DNA of 64,000 nt from Sporanaerobium hydrogeniformans (GTDB taxonomy: Bacteria; Bacillota; Clostridia; Lachnospirales; Cellulosilyticaceae): NCBI RefSeq assembly GCF_002735925.1, contig NZ_PEDL01000006.1:62001-126000 (forward strand), written 5' to 3'. Numbering within the stretch: the first letter of the stretch is position 1; every line of letters begins with the position of its first letter. The translations under genes and the position numbers were made by a program. Below, piece by piece: positions 59,905 through 64,000 of the stretch. Below the pieces are notes generated by a model that saw nothing but the letters and a program-made list of their open reading frames with translations, was not told the DNA's origin and did not search any database.

Positions 59905-60900
59905 CTGACTATTTATGACATCGCCAAGCAAGCAGGTGTTTCCATTGCAACTGTTTCTAGAGTGCTTAATGGTAGTTCCAATGTCAGTGCCAAAACCAAA
60001 GAAAAGGTTCTGGCTATCATGAAACGTGAAGACTATACACCTAATATCTTTGCTAGAGGCTTAGGACTTAACTCCATTAAAATGATTGGACTTTTGTGTA
60101 CGGATGTATCTGATATTTTCTATGCTAAAGCTGTATCTGTTATAGAAAATGCCCTAAAACCCCTTGGCTTTAATTCTATGCTTTGCTGTACAGGCAATAA
60201 TTTAGAAGACAAGAAAAAGTACATGGATTTATTACTTGCCAATCGTGTAGATGCCCTGATCCTCATTGGTTCTACTTTTAAAGAGAAGACAGACAACTCA
60301 CATATTGCTAAGGTAGCTGCTCAAATTCCTACTGTTGTGATTAATGCTCTTATTGATTTGCCTACTACGTATTGTGTGGTTTGTGATCAGTTTCAAGCAA
60401 TGTATGATAATGTTCACATATTACATAAGCATGGTCATGACCGCATTCTCTATCTTTACGATGTAGATACTTACAGCAGTAATCAAAAATTAGAAGGCTA
60501 TAAAGCTGCTCACCATGACTTAGGTCTACCTCTTCACACTGAGCTTATTCTTAAGGTAAATCATAATAAAAAAGATATCTTGGACACTCTTGATTCTCTT
60601 TTTAAAAAAGGAATTACTTTTTCAGCTGTTTTAGCAACAGATGACTATATGGCAATCTGTAGTATGCATAGTCTCATTGCTAGAGGCTATTCTATTCCTA
60701 AAGATATACCTGTTATTGGTTTTAATAATTCCATGCTCTGTGAATGTAGTATACCAACGTTAACAAGTGTAGATAATATGGTAGAATCACTTTGTATCAC
60801 TGCGGTGAATTTATTAACAGATATCTTCCAAGGCAAAAATGTAACGCACAAAATAACGCTTTCTGCTCAATTAATCGAAAGAGATTCTTTTCAATCTTAA
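59905..60900 (+). CDS. LacI family transcriptional regulator; apparent CTG start
   Basis: 331 residues from CTG 59905. The N-terminus then reads (M)TIYDIAKQAGVSIATVSRVL, the standard LacI helix-turn-helix, and AGGAGG sits 9 bases before CTG. No ATG, GTG or TTG is available in frame in that position; the first alternative, GTG at 59962, would delete the recognition helix. The sugar-binding domain covers residues 60-330 (IGLLCTDVSDIFYAKAVSVI, then ALILIGSTF, then ATDDYMAICSMHSL). It most likely controls uxaC, 25 bases downstream, and perhaps kduI, in response to a uronate. Confidence 0.93.
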   Translation: MTIYDIAKQAGVSIATVSRVLNGSSNVSAKTKEKVLAIMKREDYTPNIFARGLGLNSIKMIGLLCTDVSDIFYAKAVSVIENALKPLGFNSMLCCTGNNLEDKKKYMDLLLANRVDALILIGSTFKEKTDNSHIAKVAAQIPTVVINALIDLPTTYCVVCDQFQAMYDNVHILHKHGHDRILYLYDVDTYSSNQKLEGYKAAHHDLGLPLHTELILKVNHNKKDILDTLDSLFKKGITFSAVLATDDYMAICSMHSLIARGYSIPKDIPVIGFNNSMLCECSIPTLTSVDNMVESLCITAVNLLTDIFQGKNVTHKITLSAQLIERDSFQS

Positions 60901-60925
60901 CCAATATTCTAAGGAGGCTTTATCA

Positions 60926-62332
60926 ATGAAAAATTTTATGGATCAAGATTTTTTATTAAGTAATGACACAGCAAAAACTTTATATCATGATTACGCAAGT
61001 AAAATGCCAATCATCGATTACCACTGCCACATCAATCCAAAAGAAATCGCTGAGAACAAAGAATTCAAAAACATTACAGAAGTATGGCTTGGTGGGGATC
61101 ATTACAAATGGCGCGCAATGCGCTCGAATGCAACAGATGAAAAGTTCGTAACAGGTGATGCGACAGACAGAGAAAAGTTCCAAAAATGGGCTGAGACACT
61201 TACAAAAGCTATTGGTAACCCTCTTTTTCACTGGACTCATCTAGAACTTCAAAAATATTTTGACTATCATGGTGTTTTAAATGGTGATACAGCTGAAGAA
61301 GTTTGGAATCTTTGTAATGAAAAATTAACTTCTGGCTCTATGCATGTAAGAGACATCATCGAAGCTTCTAACGTCAAATTAATCTGCACAACAGATGATC
61401 CTATTGATTCACTTGAATACCATCTTGCGATTAAAAATGATCCAACTTGTAAAGTAAAAGTACTTCCAGCTTGGAGACCCGATAAAGCAGTTAACATTGA
61501 TAAAGGTGGCTTTGTAGACTATATTGCAGCTCTTAGCAAAGCAAGCAGCCTCCCTATTAGCAATCTAAAAGAACTTTTTGCAGCTATCGACAATCGTTTA
61601 GACTTCTTCCATGAAATGGGATGTAAAGCAGCTGACCACGGTCTTGACTATGTTCCATACAACTCAGCTACTTTAGAAGAAGTAGAGGCCATCTTCCAAA
61701 AAGCATTAAAGGGTGATGAAGTTTCTTTCGATGAGGCAGAAAAATACAAAACAGCCCTCCTACTTTTCTGTGGTGAAGGCTACGCAAAACGTGGTTGGGT
61801 AATGCAACTCCACTATGGTGCAATCCGTAATAACAATGGCGCTATGTTCGAAAAATTAGGCCCAGATACAGGCTTTGATAGTATCAACACAAGAAGCTGT
61901 GCAGAAGGTACTGCTGCATTCCTTAATGCTCTTGAAAGCAAAGGTCAATTACCAAAAACTATCATTTATTCATTAAATCCTAATGATAACGCAGCCATTG
62001 GTACCATCTTAGGTTGTTTCCAAGGTACAGAAGCTACTGGTAAACTTCAACAAGGTTCTGCTTGGTGGTTCAATGATACTAAACAAGGTATGATTGACCA
62101 AATGGTAAGCCTTGCTAATCTTTCTCTTCTTGGCAACTTTGTAGGTATGCTTACAGATTCAAGAAGCTTCTTATCTTATACACGTCATGACTACTTCAGA
62201 CGTATCCTTTGTAACTTAATTGGTACATGGGTAGAAAATGGGGAATATCCAAATGACATCCCAACACTTGGTCAAATGGTTCAAGATATTTCTTATAACA
62301 ACACTGTAAACTATTTTGGCTTTACTGTATAA
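60926..62332 (+). CDS. uxaC: Glucuronate/galacturonate isomerase
   Basis: 468 residues. Converts D-galacturonate to D-tagaturonate (and glucuronate to fructuronate), the first step of intracellular uronate use. Recognised by PIIDYHCHINP at residues 28-38 (metal-binding His pair), GGDHYKWRAMR, LICTTDDPID and the C-terminal RRILCNLIG. Second gene of the lacI-uxaC operon, with CTAAGGAGGC upstream. uxaB, uxaA and kdg genes are not in the window. Confidence 0.97.
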   Translation: MKNFMDQDFLLSNDTAKTLYHDYASKMPIIDYHCHINPKEIAENKEFKNITEVWLGGDHYKWRAMRSNATDEKFVTGDATDREKFQKWAETLTKAIGNPLFHWTHLELQKYFDYHGVLNGDTAEEVWNLCNEKLTSGSMHVRDIIEASNVKLICTTDDPIDSLEYHLAIKNDPTCKVKVLPAWRPDKAVNIDKGGFVDYIAALSKASSLPISNLKELFAAIDNRLDFFHEMGCKAADHGLDYVPYNSATLEEVEAIFQKALKGDEVSFDEAEKYKTALLLFCGEGYAKRGWVMQLHYGAIRNNNGAMFEKLGPDTGFDSINTRSCAEGTAAFLNALESKGQLPKTIIYSLNPNDNAAIGTILGCFQGTEATGKLQQGSAWWFNDTKQGMIDQMVSLANLSLLGNFVGMLTDSRSFLSYTRHDYFRRILCNLIGTWVENGEYPNDIPTLGQMVQDISYNNTVNYFGFTV

Positions 62333-62342
62333 GCTTCTTTTA

Positions 62343-62383
62343 GAAAAAGGCTGTATCGCTCTCTATGCTATCCAGCCTTTTTC
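62343..62383. terminator. Terminator after uxaC
   Basis: GAAAAAGGCTG (62343-62353) pairs with CAGCCTTTTTC (62373-62383), with T-rich tails on both strands. Confidence 0.82.
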
Positions 62384-62805
62384 TATTTAGTCTCTTTATT
62401 TTCTTCTTTAAGAATAGCTTCTAAAATAAGGCAAGCATTCTTTACATAGTCTGCACACATGTCATAATGGCTGCCTGATTTACCTTCCAATAACTCCTTA
62501 CAAACAGTAGTACCATATACTTTTTTAAAGCGTTCAGAAAACTCTTTCACTAAACGAAAAGTCGTAAGTCTTGCCTCGCTGTCTTCTGCTCTTGTCCTTC
62601 CATGAATAAGACTAATCACCATGTAAGCTCCTGTTACAACTCCACATTCACCCTGCATGCCACCCATACCACCACCAAAAGCTTGTGACACCTTGAGTGC
62701 TGTTTCATAATCCATCCCTAAATCTTTTGCATAGGTTGCAAAAACCGCTTGTGAACATGAAAACCCATCCTCAAAACATTTTAATGCTTGTTCTACTTTA
62801 CTCAT
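62383..62805 (-). CDS. C_GCAxxG_C_C family protein
   Basis: 140 residues with the family's conserved cysteines in CFEDGFSCSQAVFA (residues 10-23), the GGGMGGMQGECGVVTGA segment (44-60), and later Cys in TVCKELLEG and YDMCADYVKNAC. The family is widespread in anaerobes and probably binds a metal or cluster; its function is unknown. Single gene after uxaC, convergent. Confidence 0.88.
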   Translation of the reverse strand: MSKVEQALKCFEDGFSCSQAVFATYAKDLGMDYETALKVSQAFGGGMGGMQGECGVVTGAYMVISLIHGRTRAEDSEARLTTFRLVKEFSERFKKVYGTTVCKELLEGKSGSHYDMCADYVKNACLILEAILKEENKETK

Positions 62806-62941
62806 CCTTTTTCTCCTTTTACCTATTTTAAAGCTGTTTCTTACAAGTATACATTATTATTATAAATTTTTGAACACTATTTATCTAGTCAATAGATAGG
62901 ATCATTAGTCTGCCTGAAATACTTATATGTCCTATAAAAAT

Positions 62942-62994
62942 AAAGGCGTTAGATACCTTATGAAAAATCCTTTAAGGTTCTAACGCCTTTTGCT
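62942..62994. terminator. Terminator after aspS
   Basis: AAAGGCGTTAGA (62942-62953) pairs with TCTAACGCCTTT (62979-62990), extended by ACCTTA/TTAAGGT. Confidence 0.85.
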
Positions 62995-63001
62995 CTATTT
63001 T

Positions 63002-64000
63002 TTATGCTTCATCATTTGTTTCCTTAATGATTAGCTCTAGCTCTTCTAATTGTTTTGCATCTACAGCGCCTGGTGCCTCAGTCATAAGACAGCTTGCATC
63101 CTTTACTTTAGGGAAGGCAATAACATCTCTAATGCTATCTGCTTTACACATCAGCATAATCATACGATCAAGACCAAAAGCTAAACCGCCATGTGGTGGT
63201 ACACCGTATTTAAAGGCATTGAGTAAGAACCCAAAACGCTCTTCTGCTTCTTCATTGGTAAAACCAAGAAGGTTAAACATACGCTTTTGTACATCCCTTT
63301 GATAAATACGGATACTTCCGCCGCCTAACTCACACCCATTTAAAGCAAGGTCATAAGCTTTTGCTCTTACTGCTCCTGGGTTCGTTTCCATCAGCTCTAA
63401 GTCTTCATTCATTGGCATAGTGAAGGGGTGGTGCATGGCTACATAACGTCCTGCTTCTTCATCATACTCGAGAAGTGGGAACTCTGTAATCCATACAAAA
63501 CGGAATTCATCTTGATTAATAAGCTCAAGCTTTCTAGCTACTTCAAGTCTTAGTGCGCCAAGTGCTCCGAATACAACGGATGGTTTATCAGCTACAACTA
63601 AGATAAGGTCATCTTTATCTGCCCCCATTTTTTCTTTGATAGCCCCTAGTGTTTCCTCAGATAAAAATTTTGCAAATGAAGATTTTTCTTCGCCATCGGT
63701 TTTGATTTGATGCCAAGCTACACCTTTTGCCCCAAAGTCTTGCCCATATTTTACTAAGGCATCAATCTGTTTACGACCTAAGTCACCCATACCTTTTGCA
63801 TTAATAGCTCTTACTGTTCCGCCGTTGGCAATGACATTTTCAAATACTGCAAAGCCGCAGCCTTTTACGATTTCAGTAAGATCTTTTAGCTCTACCCCAA
63901 AACGGAGGTCTGGTTTATCTGACCCAAAACGGTCCATTGCTTCTTTATAAGTCATCCTTTGGATAGGAAGGGCTACCTCTACATCTAATGCGTCTTTAAA
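63002..64000 (-). CDS. aspS: Aspartyl-tRNA synthetase, 5' end cut by window edge
   Basis: The C-terminal 332 residues are visible and the frame is open at the right edge; the full protein is usually about 590 residues, so the anticodon-binding domain is outside. Class II motifs are seen: FRFVWITEFPLLEYD, GGSIRIYQRDVQ (motif 2 vicinity) and GLAFGLDRMIM (motif 3). The GAD insertion domain segment EKMGADKDDLILVVAD marks it as the bacterial type. Discrimination between AspRS and the non-discriminating Asx type is not possible from this part. Confidence 0.95.
   Translation of the reverse strand, partial: FKDALDVEVALPIQRMTYKEAMDRFGSDKPDLRFGVELKDLTEIVKGCGFAVFENVIANGGTVRAINAKGMGDLGRKQIDALVKYGQDFGAKGVAWHQIKTDGEEKSSFAKFLSEETLGAIKEKMGADKDDLILVVADKPSVVFGALGALRLEVARKLELINQDEFRFVWITEFPLLEYDEEAGRYVAMHHPFTMPMNEDLELMETNPGAVRAKAYDLALNGCELGGGSIRIYQRDVQKRMFNLLGFTNEEAEERFGFLLNAFKYGVPPHGGLAFGLDRMIMLMCKADSIRDVIAFPKVKDASCLMTEAPGAVDAKQLEELELIIKETNDEA

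Noticed and set aside
1-64000. CRISPR arrays, prophage, tRNA or rRNA genes
   Set aside because: No regular direct repeats with spacers, no phage structural or integrase genes, and no tRNA cloverleaf or rRNA sequence was seen on either strand.

Overview
The window is AT-rich chromosomal DNA of a low-GC, endospore-type, strictly anaerobic Firmicute of the class Clostridia. A Lachnospirales or Cellulosilyticum-like pectin degrader is my best guess; this is inference from gene content, not a database match. Pointers are a T-box ahead of leuS, a ferredoxin-linked indolepyruvate oxidoreductase, a fluoride riboswitch, a sigma-K-like promoter before a Cys-rich protein, an Amt-PII fusion, and strong AGGAGG ribosome binding sites throughout. 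I saw no rRNA, tRNA, CRISPR array, phage or transposase.

Layout. 1-4.9 kb: leuS (cut by the left edge) with its T-box, a DUF4349 lipoprotein, a frameshifted tspO and a flavodoxin. 5-10.9 kb: a five-gene oligopeptide/dipeptide ABC importer. 11-23.7 kb: housekeeping genes (methionine aminopeptidase, an SDR, a GntR/membrane-protein pair, an EF-G paralogue, glyA, iorAB, a split threonine/serine exporter, degV). 23.8-26.9 kb: an unrecognised secreted or membrane protein, then a fluoride riboswitch driving a cation/proton antiporter. 26.9-27.7 kb: a gene-free, GC-richer island holding two divergent copies of a complex structured RNA. 27.7-32.9 kb: a Cys-rich protein, a divergent repeat-rich protein, and a radical SAM/SPASM protein with two methyltransferases. 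33-36.2 kb: a PadR-led operon of membrane proteins. 36.2-45.3 kb: DHH phosphoesterase, threonine ammonia-lyase, glyoxalase, exonuclease III, YbaK, HAD, Amt-PII and cyclase genes. 45.6-62.3 kb: a pectin/galacturonate utilisation locus. 62.4-64 kb: a C_GCAxxG_C_C protein and aspS, cut by the right edge.

The pectin locus holds two paralogous cassettes, each with a solute-binding lipoprotein, two permeases and a GH28 polygalacturonase, with a pectinesterase gene between them on the other strand. The GH28 and pectinesterase proteins have no signal peptides, so oligogalacturonides are probably imported whole and demethylated and cut in the cytoplasm. KduI and UxaC would take the products towards central metabolism, with an AraC-type and a LacI-type regulator alongside. 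Neither cassette encodes an ATPase, so a shared MsmX-type ATPase elsewhere is implied.

The most notable observations are: the inverted pair of structured RNAs, whose stems covary between copies (26.9-27.65 kb); a second GH28 gene that appears to start with ATT; a LacI-family gene that appears to start with CTG; a shared upstream element in the two transport cassettes; and the fluoride riboswitch with an extra small hairpin.
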